Below are positions 15,137 through 25,012 of a stretch of 47,413 nt of DNA, piece after piece; position 1 is the stretch's first letter, and each line of letters opens with the position of its first letter. Under the pieces are notes generated by a model. The model was not told the origin of the DNA. It did no database searches and saw only the letters and a list, made by a program, of their open reading frames with translations. A program made the translations under genes and the position numbers. Location of the stretch: assembly GCA_003209425.1 (NCBI GenBank), contig QCRB01000008.1, forward strand, positions 1 to 47,413, read 5' to 3'. The DNA comes from Prochlorococcus sp. AG-459-E08 (GTDB lineage Bacteria; Cyanobacteriota; Cyanobacteriia; PCC-6307; Cyanobiaceae).

Positions 15137-16452
15137 TTTAATGAAAATACTTTATCTTCCTTATTAATTTTTAGGAATGCATTAAGGTTTATAGTGTCAG
15201 GATTAAATTCGCTTATTTGATTCTTTTTATTAATTATGTTTATTAGCTCTTTTTCACCAGCTCTATATTGTTTATCTTTTCTAGTCCCTATCTCTCTTTG
15301 GAGTATAGGGTTTATATTCATTTTTACTTCTAAGTCTGGAATAATTCCAGATTTGTTTATATCAGTGCCGTTCGGAGTTAAATACTTAGCGACTGTAACA
15401 GTTAGACCTGAACCATCAACTAATGTTCTCATAGATTGAACTAGACCTTTACCAAACGTTTTCTTCCCAACTAATTTTCCTCTTTTGTTATCTTTTATTG
15501 CACCAGAGACTATTTCACTAGCACTAGCAGAACCCTCATTAACTAGGACAACTATGGGCTTTTTTGTTAGGGCTTGACCGTTTCCTCTTTTTGTTTCTTT
15601 TAAACCATCTTTACTTACAGTACTTACTATGACTCCTTTGTTAATGAAGTGTCTTGAGATATCAATGCTTGATTCTAATAAACCTCCTGGATTACTTCTT
15701 AAGTCAAGAACATATCCTGCGACTTTTTTTGTTTCTAAATCCTTGATAGCATCTCTAGTCTCTTTTGATGCATTTGCATTAAATTGTTTAATTCTTACAT
15801 AGCCAATTAATAAGCCGATTTTGGTTTGATTGACTTTACTTGATACAGATTTTATTTCAATTTTTTCTCTTGATAAAATCTTAAAAAAGGATTTAGAACC
15901 TCTAAGAATTTCCAGCTTTACTTTAGTGCCTCTTTGTCCTCTTATTAATTTAACGGCCTCCTCAATATTCATACCTTCAGTAGAAATATTATCTATAGAT
16001 AATATTTTATCTTTAGCTTTAATTCCAGCATCAAATGCAGGGGTGCCCTCTATGGGAGAAATAATTATTAAATCATCAGATTCTTTATCTTTAACTATTT
16101 GGATACCAACTCCAGTTAATTCACCAGAGGTATCGATTCTCATTTGATTAAATTCCTTAGGTTCTAAAAATCTTGTATAAGAATCATTTAAGTTAGAAAG
16201 CATATCTCTAATCGCATCATATGCTTCATTGTTGTTTGAATATGTTTTTGATAAAACTTCTTTTCTTAGATTAATCCAATTAGACTTTTGAAAAGTACCA
16301 CTTGAATCAAGAAAATCTCTATATACAATTTGCCAAACATGATCAATTACTTCTTTATAACTATTATTTAAAACTGTTGCTTCTGCAAAATTATTTAAAA
16401 ATAGCCCAGAAAAGGTTGTCGCAAAGAGAATTAAAAAATTTTTTTTAAGCAA
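15133..16452 (-). CDS. C-terminal processing peptidase (S41, PDZ)
   Basis: A 439-residue exported protease with a signal peptide (about 1-25), a PDZ domain (about 110-195) and an S41 catalytic domain. The Ser nucleophile lies in NEGSASASEIVSGA and the Lys base in GKKTFGKG. Cyanobacteria carry two or three paralogues; CtpA matures the D1 protein of photosystem II. The sequence alone does not tell me whether this is CtpA or another copy, so no symbol is given. Confidence 0.9.
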   Translation of the reverse strand: MLKKNFLILFATTFSGLFLNNFAEATVLNNSYKEVIDHVWQIVYRDFLDSSGTFQKSNWINLRKEVLSKTYSNNNEAYDAIRDMLSNLNDSYTRFLEPKEFNQMRIDTSGELTGVGIQIVKDKESDDLIIISPIEGTPAFDAGIKAKDKILSIDNISTEGMNIEEAVKLIRGQRGTKVKLEILRGSKSFFKILSREKIEIKSVSSKVNQTKIGLLIGYVRIKQFNANASKETRDAIKDLETKKVAGYVLDLRSNPGGLLESSIDISRHFINKGVIVSTVSKDGLKETKRGNGQALTKKPIVVLVNEGSASASEIVSGAIKDNKRGKLVGKKTFGKGLVQSMRTLVDGSGLTVTVAKYLTPNGTDINKSGIIPDLEVKMNINPILQREIGTRKDKQYRAGEKELINIINKKNQISEFNPDTINLNAFLKINKEDKVFSLN

Positions 16453-16528
16453 TTTTTTATCTTCAAAGAATCTGATATTTTTAATTATAAAAAGATTTTA
16501 TTTATAATTTCAAAAATTTGACAAATCC

Positions 16529-17746
16529 TTAAGGATCAATCCACTTCCCATCATCCTTAATCAGTTGGATTAAAGCCTTAACCCCCTCATCTTCAGGTAC
16601 TCTTTTTATCTCTTCTTTCCTTCTATATAAAGCAATAGTTCCTTTGCCTTTACCAACATAACCATAATCAGCGTCTGCCATTTCTCCTGGCCCATTAACA
16701 ATACATCCCATTATTGCTATGTCTAGACCCGTCAAATGTGAAGTGGCGTTCCTAACTTTATCTACAACTTCTTCTAAATTGAAAAGTGTTCTCCCACAAC
16801 TAGGGCAACTGATGTATTCAACCATCGTTTTCCTTAATCCTAAAGATTGCAAAATTGAATAGCAAACTGGTATTTCCTTTTCTGGGGCTTCTGTTAAAGA
16901 AACCCTAATGGTATCTCCTAATCCCTCTGCTAAAAGCGTTCCAATTCCAGCAGTGCTTTTAATCCTTCCATAATCACCATCTCCAGCTTCTGTCACTCCT
17001 AAATGTAAGGGATAGTTATATCCTTCAGAGTCAAGCCTATCTGCGATCATTCTGTAAGCTGCCATCATGACAGGGGCTCTGGAAGCTTTCATAGAAATAA
17101 TTATGTTATGAAAATCAAGCTCATCACAAATTTTGACGAACTCCATCGCAGATTCTGTCATTCCCAATGGCGTATCTCCATAAGTAAAAAGCATCCTCTC
17201 AGATAGAGATCCATGATTAACTCCAATTCTTAGAGCTTTGTTTTCAGCCTTTAAAACTTCAACTAAAGGGGTAAATCTTTTAAGTATTGTTTGTTTAATA
17301 GTTTCAAATTCCTCATCTGTATATTCAGTCCTTGTAGGGTCTGATTTTTCAAAAACAAACAATCCAGGATTAATTCTTACTTTATCAACATGTTTTGCAA
17401 CCTCCATGGCAATTTTCATACCATTATGGTGAACATCAGCTACCAAGGGGGTATTGATATTATTTTCTAATAATTTTGCTTTAATATCTCCTACTGCTTT
17501 TGCGTGCGCTAAGGAAGGGACAGTTAATCTTACTATTTCACAACCTACATCATGAAGTCTTTTGATAGCTAAGTAAGCATTTTCGACATCCATAGTATCT
17601 TCATTTATCATGGATTGAACTCTTACTGGATAATCACTTCCAATAGCTACATCACCAACCATTACAGTTCTAGTTATCCTTCTCTCAATATGAGTTGAAT
17701 ATCTTTTGGAGAGACTATTAACCTCTTTTGATTGAGTTAATGACAT
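16529..17746 (-). CDS. ispG: 4-hydroxy-3-methylbut-2-enyl diphosphate synthase
   Basis: A 405-residue enzyme of the MEP isoprenoid pathway that reduces MEcPP to HMBPP with a [4Fe-4S] cluster. Cluster Cys are in [12 protein letters not shown] and [10 protein letters not shown], and [16 protein letters not shown] near the start is a family hallmark. In cyanobacteria ferredoxin feeds electrons to it. Length is normal for the bacterial form. Confidence 0.96.
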   Translation of the reverse strand: MSLTQSKEVNSLSKRYSTHIERRITRTVMVGDVAIGSDYPVRVQSMINEDTMDVENAYLAIKRLHDVGCEIVRLTVPSLAHAKAVGDIKAKLLENNINTPLVADVHHNGMKIAMEVAKHVDKVRINPGLFVFEKSDPTRTEYTDEEFETIKQTILKRFTPLVEVLKAENKALRIGVNHGSLSERMLFTYGDTPLGMTESAMEFVKICDELDFHNIIISMKASRAPVMMAAYRMIADRLDSEGYNYPLHLGVTEAGDGDYGRIKSTAGIGTLLAEGLGDTIRVSLTEAPEKEIPVCYSILQSLGLRKTMVEYISCPSCGRTLFNLEEVVDKVRNATSHLTGLDIAIMGCIVNGPGEMADADYGYVGKGKGTIALYRRKEEIKRVPEDEGVKALIQLIKDDGKWIDP

Positions 17747-17780
17747 TAAAATTCTTGATATTCAAAAAGGATTCACTAAA

Positions 17781-18284
17781 TTATACGGCATATAGTTTAC
17801 CACTTACATTCTCTAGATCTTTCAAAGTTAAATGGTAAGGTTTATTAATTTCTTTTGAAGGAAATCTCAACAAATAAGATGGATGAAAAATTACCATAAT
17901 TTCTCTCCCATCTTTTTTAACCCATTGACCTCTTAAATTACTTATAGGATCTTTAACTTCTAAAATAGTTCTCATAGCAGTCGAACCAGTAAGTAATATA
18001 AATTTTGGATCAACTAGCTTTATTTGCTGTAATAACCAAGGTTTATGATTATTAATTTCTCTAGCAGTGGGTTTTCTATTATTTGGTGGACGACATTTAA
18101 TTACATTGCAAAAATAAACATCCTCTTTATAGTCAATCCCTGCTTTTATCAATAATTCGTTTAATAACTTACCGGATTTACCTACATATGGTTTTCCTTC
18201 TAAGTCTTCCTTTGCTCCAGGCGCCTCACCAATTATTAACAAATCTGCAAATACACTTCCTCTTCCAATAACTAATCTTTTCAC
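17781..18284 (-). CDS. Family-4-like uracil-DNA glycosylase, short, cluster ligands missing
   Basis: A 167-residue protein with the UDG motif 1 GEAPG (19-23), NVIKCRPPNNR (60-70) and motif 2 HPSYLLR (134-140). Family-4 enzymes usually have an N-terminal CxxC and two later Cys for a [4Fe-4S] cluster. Here no N-terminal pair exists and no upstream frame can supply one; Cys64 is kept, but the matching fourth position (80) is His. So it probably lacks the cluster. The start is GTG 18284. Uracil excision is inferred from family. Confidence 0.85.
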   Translation of the reverse strand: MKRLVIGRGSVFADLLIIGEAPGAKEDLEGKPYVGKSGKLLNELLIKAGIDYKEDVYFCNVIKCRPPNNRKPTAREINNHKPWLLQQIKLVDPKFILLTGSTAMRTILEVKDPISNLRGQWVKKDGREIMVIFHPSYLLRFPSKEINKPYHLTLKDLENVSGKLYAV

Positions 18285-18444
18285 CGAAATTAAACTTTAT
18301 ACATTCTTATCTTAAGAACTCAAAACATGAAAATAAAATAGATTAAGAAAATGAACGAAATTAAACCATTATGTGATACTTTTATTTATTGTTAATTTAT
18401 GCATTTGTCATTATTCAAAGTCATATTTGAAAAGTTATAAGTCA

Positions 18445-19623
18445 ATGAGTCAAGTTAATTTATCTGAAAGGGCACTTTCAATTGAGCCTTCTCTTACATT
18501 GCAGATAAGTGCTAAAGCAAATCAATTAGCTGCAGAAGGAGTAGATATTTGCAATTTAAGTGCAGGCGAACCTGACTTTAATGCCCCAAAAGAAGTTATA
18601 GAAGCTACAAGTAAAGCTATATTTGATGGATTTACAAAGTATGGGCCCGCAGCGGGCAATTTAGATCTAAGAAAAGCAATTGCAAATAAACTTCAAATTC
18701 AAAACAATTTAAATTATGAATTTGAAAATATAATGGTCACAAATGGTGCTAAGCAAGCAATATATAATCTTTTCCAAGTTTTGTTAAATACTGGTGACGA
18801 AGTTATTATTCCTTCTCCATACTGGTTAAGTTATCCGCAGATGGTTAGATTGGCGGGCGGGAAGCCAATTTTTACAAATTCTTCTGCAGAAGATGGATTT
18901 AAAATAAATATAAAAGATTTGAAGTCTAAAATCTCTTCAAAAACTAAATTTATAATTATCAATTCTCCAAATAACCCAACTGGAAGAGTTATGTCAAAGG
19001 AAGAATTATTACAAATTGCCGATATAGCCAGAGAAAATCCAAATATCAATATTCTATCTGATGAGATTTACGAACTAATCCTTAAAAAAGAATTTAAACA
19101 CTACAGTTTATCTTCATTAGCGAATGACTTAAAAGATAGGATTTTTATAATAAATGGATTTGCGAAAGGATGGGCTATGACTGGCTGGAGGATAGGTTAT
19201 TTAGTAGGTCCCAAAGATGTAATCAAAGCATCCTCAGCATTACAAAGTCAAAGTACAAGTAATGTTTGCTCTTTTGTTCAAAAAGGTGCTTTAGAGGCTT
19301 TAAAAATTAATAATGAATTTTTCTCAATGATAAATAGCCATTATGATCAAAGAAGATGTCTTCTCTATGAAGGCCTTAAGAATATCAATGGGATTTATAT
19401 TGAAGAACCTAATGGAGCATTTTACGCATTTCCAAAATTACCTAACTCATCAATTACTTCCGTTGATTTCTGCAACAAAGCTCTTCAAGATTATGGATTA
19501 GTTGTTGTACCTGGAAAAGCTTTTGGGGCTGACGAATGTATAAGAATATCTTGTGCAGCTTCAGAGGTTAAGATAAAAGATGGACTACAAAGGATTGAAA
19601 AAGCAATTTCTAAATATTTTTGA
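18445..19623 (+). CDS. aspC: Aspartate aminotransferase
   Basis: A 392-residue fold-type I PLP enzyme (class Ib) that interconverts aspartate and oxaloacetate; some members also act on prephenate. I start at MSQVN (18445) rather than at ATG 18373, since the family starts there and the extra 24 residues are unlike it. Motifs are SAGEPDF, NSPNNPTGRV, SDEIYE, and the PLP Lys in NGFAKGWAMTGWRIGY. It is followed 12 bases later by the phnD-like gene. Confidence 0.93.
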   Translation: MSQVNLSERALSIEPSLTLQISAKANQLAAEGVDICNLSAGEPDFNAPKEVIEATSKAIFDGFTKYGPAAGNLDLRKAIANKLQIQNNLNYEFENIMVTNGAKQAIYNLFQVLLNTGDEVIIPSPYWLSYPQMVRLAGGKPIFTNSSAEDGFKINIKDLKSKISSKTKFIIINSPNNPTGRVMSKEELLQIADIARENPNINILSDEIYELILKKEFKHYSLSSLANDLKDRIFIINGFAKGWAMTGWRIGYLVGPKDVIKASSALQSQSTSNVCSFVQKGALEALKINNEFFSMINSHYDQRRCLLYEGLKNINGIYIEEPNGAFYAFPKLPNSSITSVDFCNKALQDYGLVVVPGKAFGADECIRISCAASEVKIKDGLQRIEKAISKYF

Positions 19624-19635
19624 TTAAAGTTTATT

Positions 19636-20529
19636 ATGGTTAATTTAAAAAATTTCCTACTAAGTTCATCTATATTATTTTCTATTTTTTCATCACCTGT
19701 ATTTTCAAATCCCAAAGTTTTAAAAGTTGGAGCAATACCTGATCAAAACCAAGATGTTTTGGACAAAAGATTTATTTTATTTTCAAAAGAATTATCCAAA
19801 CAACTTGATGTAGAAGTTAAATACATTCCTGTTATTAATTATGTTGCAGCAGTAACTGGATTTAGAACTAAAGATTTAGATTTAGTTTGGTTTGGCGGTT
19901 TATCAGGAGTTCAAGCAAGATTACAAACTCCTAATTCAATTGTCATAGCTCAAAGAGATATCGATAAGGAATTTAAAAGTGTTTTTATAGTAAACAAAAA
20001 TTTAGAACTTAACTCAATTTCAAACATTAAAGGACTTAAAAAACTAAAAAATTTAAGATTTACTTTTGGCTCTGAAAACTCAACTTCTGGAAGATTAATG
20101 CCAGAATATTTTTTAAATCAAGCAGGGATAGAAATTAAACACTTTAAAGGAAAAAAAGCAGGTTTTAGTGGGAGTCATGATGCCACTATAGCTTTAGTTA
20201 ATAGTGGGGCATTTGATGCTGGAGCTTTAAATAAACAAGTTTGGGAAAACAATCTTAAAAATAATCCGAAGAGAACAAGTAATTTAAAATTATTCTGGAT
20301 CACCCCAGAATATTTTGACTATCATTGGGTAGCTCAAGGGGATCTTGAAAATAGATTCGGTGAAGGGTTTACAAAAGAACTTAAATCAGTAATTTTAAAT
20401 TTAGATATAAATCAAAAATCACATGAAAAGATTTTAGATATGTTTAATGCAAAAAGATTTATAAATGCAGAAGCAAAACAGTATAAAAATATAGAGGAAA
20501 TAGGGAGGAAATTAAATAAAATTAGATGA
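19636..20529 (+). CDS. phnD: Phosphonate/phosphite-type ABC substrate-binding protein
   Basis: A 297-residue periplasmic binding protein with a signal peptide (about 1-24) and the PhnD-like plan VGAIPDQNQ, WFGGLSGVQAR, FGSENSTSGRLMPEYF. Prochlorococcus PhnD1 proteins bind phosphite or methylphosphonate (reported). The WFGGLxGVQA and STSGRLMP motifs are also typical of a subfamily annotated as putative selenate binders, so the ligand is uncertain. It overlaps phnC by ATGA. Confidence 0.8.
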   Translation: MVNLKNFLLSSSILFSIFSSPVFSNPKVLKVGAIPDQNQDVLDKRFILFSKELSKQLDVEVKYIPVINYVAAVTGFRTKDLDLVWFGGLSGVQARLQTPNSIVIAQRDIDKEFKSVFIVNKNLELNSISNIKGLKKLKNLRFTFGSENSTSGRLMPEYFLNQAGIEIKHFKGKKAGFSGSHDATIALVNSGAFDAGALNKQVWENNLKNNPKRTSNLKLFWITPEYFDYHWVAQGDLENRFGEGFTKELKSVILNLDINQKSHEKILDMFNAKRFINAEAKQYKNIEEIGRKLNKIR

Positions 20530-21266
20530 ATAATACTCTCTTAGAATTAAAAAATATATCTTATAAATACAAAAATAATCTGATTCTAAATAAAGTAAAT
20601 TTAAAAATAAATTCAGGGGAGAAAATTGCACTTTTAGGTAAAAGCGGTTCAGGAAAAACTACACTCATATCAGTTCTTAATGGCACTATCAAGCCAACTC
20701 ATGGTGAGGTTAAATTATTCAATAAAAGTTTCGAAGAATTAGATAGAAAGCAGAAAAGTAAGATGACAACTATTTGGCAAGATTTAAGATTAATAGAAGA
20801 TCTCTCTGCAGAACAAAATGTAAATTGTGGACTACTAGCAGAAAACAATTTTTATTTCGCTTTTAAAAATTTGCTCAATATAAGTTCTTTTAAGAAGGCG
20901 CATAAATATATGCAATTATGTAGACTTCATAACTCTGTTTACGACAAAAAAATCAGAAAACTATCTGGGGGGCAAAAACAAAGGGTGGCTATAGCTAGAT
21001 CATTAATTCAAGAATCAAATATATTACTTGCAGATGAGCCTTTTAATAATTTAGATCCCAAATTAATAACAACAATTAAAAACCTGCTGCTAGAAAATTT
21101 AGATAAAAATAATACAAAAAAATCCCCAAAGACCGCATTAGTTGCATTACATAGATTAGATTTGCTGAGTGATTTTGATAAAGTTATTGGAATAAGGGAT
21201 GGTAAAATTTTTTTCAATATTAAAAGAAATACCTTAAATAAGCTTCATTTAGAAAAAATATATTAA
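20526..21266 (+). CDS. phnC: Phosphonate-type ABC transporter ATPase
   Basis: A 246-residue ATPase. Walker A GKSGSGKTT (about 38-46), Q-loop in WQDLR, signature LSGGQKQRVAIA, Walker B ILLADEPF, and H-loop in VALHRLD are all present. It powers import with the neighbouring binding protein and permease. It overlaps phnD by 4 bases, and the permease follows 4 bases later. Confidence 0.9.
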   Translation: MNNTLLELKNISYKYKNNLILNKVNLKINSGEKIALLGKSGSGKTTLISVLNGTIKPTHGEVKLFNKSFEELDRKQKSKMTTIWQDLRLIEDLSAEQNVNCGLLAENNFYFAFKNLLNISSFKKAHKYMQLCRLHNSVYDKKIRKLSGGQKQRVAIARSLIQESNILLADEPFNNLDPKLITTIKNLLLENLDKNNTKKSPKTALVALHRLDLLSDFDKVIGIRDGKIFFNIKRNTLNKLHLEKIY

Positions 21267-21270
21267 TTAG

Positions 21271-22773
21271 TTGAATAAATTGAAATTAAATTATACCTCA
21301 TTATCTTTTCTTCCAATTTTGGTATGCATACCTCTAGGGTATCAATTAATAAACAATATTCATTTTGGAGGATTTAAATTATTCCAAGAATTCTTAATTT
21401 CTGCATTTAATCCAAAGATCGATAATGAAATTATTATTACCGTAATTAATCGATTAAATGAAACTATCTTAATTGGTTTTTTTAGTTGGTTAGTAAGTAT
21501 TATTTTTGGAGCAATTTTTGGAATAATATCCTCAAATATTTTTTATAAAATCTTTAATATTCCAAATTTTTTCTACCACATAATAAGGTTTTTTCTAACA
21601 ATAATTAGATCAATTCATGAAGTAGTTTGGGGAATAGTATTAATGCAAATATATGGTATAAATTTTTCAATAGGAATAATAGCTATATGTATACCTTATA
21701 TTGCTGTAAATTCAAAAGTTTTTGCTGAACAATTAGAAACTATAGACTACAAAAGTTTTGAATCTATAACTCAAATAAATGCACCTAAGTTTTCTTCTTT
21801 ACTAACTTTAATATGGAATCCAATAATAAATACATTTAAAAACTTTGGTTTATATCGATTAGAGTGTTCAATAAGAAGTACGGTGATTTTAGGACTTTTT
21901 GGGATTGGAGGTATAGGTACCAGTATTTTTTTATCTTTCCAAACTTTGAATTTTAGAGAGTTGTGGACTTATTTATGGTCCTTAGCAATTTTGATAATTC
22001 TTTCTGGATTAATATTCAAAAAAATAAAATTTAACAATACAAATAAAATCCTATCTATTTTTTTTATTGCAGTTTTTTTTATAACAATTTTAATTTCTTT
22101 TTTATATTTTCTTTATTTTATTTTTAATAATAATTTTGAAAATTTTAATTTTGTTATTTCATTATTTAAATCAGGCTCAGATTTAGGATTATTTGATTTC
22201 TTAAAACTTATATTAGAAACAATAATTATAAGTCTTTTATCAACAGGAATCGCAATTAGTTTACCTCCATTAGTAATAGGAATTTTTAACAAAAATACTT
22301 CTAAAATTTTTATAAAAATTTTTGCATTTTTTTTACGTTTAATACCTACACCTGTAATACTTCTAACTCTATTAACTTTCAATAATCCTTCTTTATCTTT
22401 AGCAGCTTTAACCTTAGGTCTTCATAACGCTGGCATTACAAGCAAATTACTTTTTACAAATCTAGATAGCCAAGACAAGAGAAACTATATTGCAATGAAA
22501 TCTCTAGGAATCTCACAAAAGACTAGTTGGCTTTTAGGTTTATTTTCTCAACAAGCAAAAAGTTACTTAGCATATTGCGCTTATAGATCTGACATCATTA
22601 TTAGAGAAACTGCAATTGTTGGGGTCATTGGAAGTGTTGGTCTAGGTTGGCAATTGCAAGAATCACTAAGTTCCTTCGCATGGCAAGAAGTTATCATAGT
22701 TTTGATAGCTTATAGCTCCATCGCAATAGTTGGCGAATTAATAAATGGTAAAATCAAAAATAGTTTAACTTGA
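21271..22773 (+). CDS. phnE: Phosphonate-type ABC permease, two fused domains
   Basis: A 500-residue inner-membrane permease, about twice the usual PhnE length. It has two permease units: EAA-loop 1 around EQLETIDYKSFESI (about 150-180) and EAA-loop 2 around NLDSQDKRNYIAMKSLG (about 400-425), with about twelve hydrophobic segments overall. One chain can thus form the whole channel that phnE dimers form elsewhere. Start TTG 21271. The A+T content is very high. Confidence 0.88.
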   Translation: MNKLKLNYTSLSFLPILVCIPLGYQLINNIHFGGFKLFQEFLISAFNPKIDNEIIITVINRLNETILIGFFSWLVSIIFGAIFGIISSNIFYKIFNIPNFFYHIIRFFLTIIRSIHEVVWGIVLMQIYGINFSIGIIAICIPYIAVNSKVFAEQLETIDYKSFESITQINAPKFSSLLTLIWNPIINTFKNFGLYRLECSIRSTVILGLFGIGGIGTSIFLSFQTLNFRELWTYLWSLAILIILSGLIFKKIKFNNTNKILSIFFIAVFFITILISFLYFLYFIFNNNFENFNFVISLFKSGSDLGLFDFLKLILETIIISLLSTGIAISLPPLVIGIFNKNTSKIFIKIFAFFLRLIPTPVILLTLLTFNNPSLSLAALTLGLHNAGITSKLLFTNLDSQDKRNYIAMKSLGISQKTSWLLGLFSQQAKSYLAYCAYRSDIIIRETAIVGVIGSVGLGWQLQESLSSFAWQEVIIVLIAYSSIAIVGELINGKIKNSLT

Positions 22774-22821
22774 TTTGTAAGAATAATTTGTTGAATCAAG
22801 TAATTATTTTTTCAGGTTATA

Positions 22822-23466
22822 ATGATTACTTTACCAAAACAGCTAGTTGTAATTGGAGATAGCTCAGTTTATGGATGGGGAGATAATGAAGGTGGTGGAT
22901 GGTGTGAAAGGCTTAGAAAAGATTGGTATAATAACCAAAATGGGCCGGTAATATATCAACTTGGCGTAAGGGGAGATGGGATAGAAAAAGTTTCATCTAG
23001 ATGGGAAAAAGAATGGACATCCAGAGGAGAAACGAGAAGAAATAAACCTAAAGCAATCCTGCTTAATGTTGGTCTTAACGACACTGCAGCAATTGGTCAG
23101 AAAAACGGAAGACATCAATTAGATATAAATGGATTTGAATATGGATTAGAGAGACTTATTAATAAAATGAACTCTCAAACAAATGTCTTTGTTATAGGTC
23201 TGACACCTGTTGACGAAAGCAAAATGCCCTTTGCAGGATGTCTATGGTACTCAAATGATTTTTGTAATTCTTATGAAAGGAGAATGGAGGAAGTATGCCT
23301 TAATCAGAATGTCCCATTTCTTCCTACCTTTAGAGAAATGTACTCTGATAAAAGGAGTAAAAATTGGATTACGCATGATGGAATTCATCTAAATTCCGAA
23401 GGTCATTTCTGGCTTTTCCAAAGACTGAAGAGCTGGGAGATTCTTACAAAATGGAAGGAATCCTAG
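22822..23466 (+). CDS. SGNH/GDSL hydrolase
   Basis: A 214-residue esterase/lipase-like protein. The nucleophile Ser is in IGDSSVYGW (about 11-19), the oxyanion Asn is in NVGLNDT, and the Asp-His pair is in THDGIHLNSEGH near the end. There is no signal peptide, so it is likely cytoplasmic. The substrate is not evident. It is 48 bases after the permease and may be expressed with it. Confidence 0.85.
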   Translation: MITLPKQLVVIGDSSVYGWGDNEGGGWCERLRKDWYNNQNGPVIYQLGVRGDGIEKVSSRWEKEWTSRGETRRNKPKAILLNVGLNDTAAIGQKNGRHQLDINGFEYGLERLINKMNSQTNVFVIGLTPVDESKMPFAGCLWYSNDFCNSYERRMEEVCLNQNVPFLPTFREMYSDKRSKNWITHDGIHLNSEGHFWLFQRLKSWEILTKWKES

Positions 23467-23482
23467 GTCTTTCAAAATATTT

Positions 23483-24226
23483 TTAATTTAAAAAATATGT
23501 ATATAAAATAAGAGCAAAGATAGCAAAAACAGAAGCAATACTTGTCTGAATAGCATTTACCAATTCATTACTTAATTTATATTTGTTTTGAAATTTAGCA
23601 CCAATAATACTTTCAGAAAGTGTTGCCAAGAATCCAGAAATTATCACAATTATAAAATGATATTTTGTAGAAATAATTGATAGACGAAGCATTATAAAAG
23701 CCATAAATATTGATCCCAAAACACTAGCTAATGTTCCTTCTATACTTATTCCTCCTTCAGTTCCTCTCTCAACCTTTTCAAGTGTAGTAATTAAATATGT
23801 TTCTTTACCAAATCTTTTTCCAATTTCGCTGCCAAAAGTGTCCGCCAACTTTGCAGCAAAACTTGCAGCAAAACCTACTTTAAAAATTACTAAGTTGGCA
23901 GCATTAAATTTGGTCATAATGGCAAAAAATACTCCTGTAGCTGCAGAGCCCCATACATTCTCAGGACCTCTCCTACCACCTCTTTTTTCGGCTATTCCTT
24001 GTTCTTTTTTAAATTTAAAACCTATTTTGGTAACGAGAGAGCCAAATAATAAATAAATTACAACTGACGTCCATCCCTGCCAAGACAAACATCCCCACAA
24101 AATTGTGCCTAAAATTCCTGCACTTATCCAACCACTTTTTGTCATTAAAGGAATTTTGCAAAATATATAAACCAAAATAAAATTAATGCAAAAGCCTATA
24201 AAATATTGATTTTTAATTAAATCCAT
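23483..24226 (-). CDS. DUF92 membrane protein (VTE6-like)
   Basis: A 247-residue protein with about six membrane helices and family hallmarks: KRGGRRGPENVWGSAATG (about 80-97), DTFGSEIGKRFGK and EGGISIEGT. Plant VTE6 of this family phosphorylates phytyl phosphate to reuse chlorophyll phytol for tocopherol (established in plants); that role here is inference. The rsmE gene is upstream on the same strand with a 6-base gap. Confidence 0.85.
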   Translation of the reverse strand: MDLIKNQYFIGFCINFILVYIFCKIPLMTKSGWISAGILGTILWGCLSWQGWTSVVIYLLFGSLVTKIGFKFKKEQGIAEKRGGRRGPENVWGSAATGVFFAIMTKFNAANLVIFKVGFAASFAAKLADTFGSEIGKRFGKETYLITTLEKVERGTEGGISIEGTLASVLGSIFMAFIMLRLSIISTKYHFIIVIISGFLATLSESIIGAKFQNKYKLSNELVNAIQTSIASVFAIFALILYTYFLN

Positions 24227-24232
24227 ATTTAT

Positions 24233-25003
24233 CTAATTCCTTAATTTCAAATCAATTCTCCACTGCTTTAAAATTGATGATGCGTTAATACTAGCTGTTG
24301 AAGTTCTTAAGATATTGTCCGAAAGTTTAACAAAGGTAATATTATTTTTATTAAAAAAATTAATTTCTTTAGAGGACCAACCTCCTTCAGGGCCAATTAC
24401 ATTCCAAAAAATACCTCTTTTTTTATTTACAACTTCTTGTTGTTTTCTTAACCATTGATTTAAGTCATATATTTTTTCTTCTCTAGTTATAGAAATTGAT
24501 ACTCTTTCTTGATTATCTCTACTTTTTAGCCATTCAATAATATCCATACCATTTAAAATAGACGGCTTCCATAATCTCTCACTTTGCTCAACTGCTTCTT
24601 TGATAATTGAATTCCATCTCAAAAGTTTTCTAGAAAAATTTAAATTTTTTACCTGTCTTTCTGAGAATAATGGCTGTATAAAATCAATTCCTATTTCAGT
24701 ACACATTTTTAAAATATCCTCAAACCCACTTTTTGGTATAACAACAGCTATGCCTAATAAGTAAATTTCTTGTTCTCGAAATAAGTAAGGTTTTTTTAAT
24801 TGAATTATTTCTAAACAATCATTTTTAACTTTTATAGCTTTCCATAATGAACCTTTTCCGTTAGCTATAAATATTTCTTTACCATTTTTTATCCTCATTA
24901 CTTTATTTAAATAATGAGACTCTTCTTTAGAAAGTTCTAAATTATTGTTTTTAATTTTTTCAATTCTTTCATGGGAAATAATTAATCTTGTTAAGTCTTC
25001 CAT
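24233..25003 (-). CDS. rsmE: 16S rRNA m3U1498 methyltransferase
   Basis: A 256-residue SPOUT (knotted) methyltransferase that methylates U1498 of 16S rRNA. The N-terminal PUA-like part is followed by the SAM-binding GPEGGWS. The usual LRTETA near the end reads LRTSTASINA here, with Glu replaced by Ser, a small deviation. It lies between the DUF3531 and DUF92 genes, spaced 9 and 6 bases. Confidence 0.9.
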   Translation of the reverse strand: MEDLTRLIISHERIEKIKNNNLELSKEESHYLNKVMRIKNGKEIFIANGKGSLWKAIKVKNDCLEIIQLKKPYLFREQEIYLLGIAVVIPKSGFEDILKMCTEIGIDFIQPLFSERQVKNLNFSRKLLRWNSIIKEAVEQSERLWKPSILNGMDIIEWLKSRDNQERVSISITREEKIYDLNQWLRKQQEVVNKKRGIFWNVIGPEGGWSSKEINFFNKNNITFVKLSDNILRTSTASINASSILKQWRIDLKLRN

Positions 25004-25012
25004 CTAAAATAC

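Noticed and set aside
18373-18444. Longer N-terminus for aspartate aminotransferase
   Set aside because: The extra 24 residues are hydrophobic and unlike the family, and the normal start MSQVN is present.
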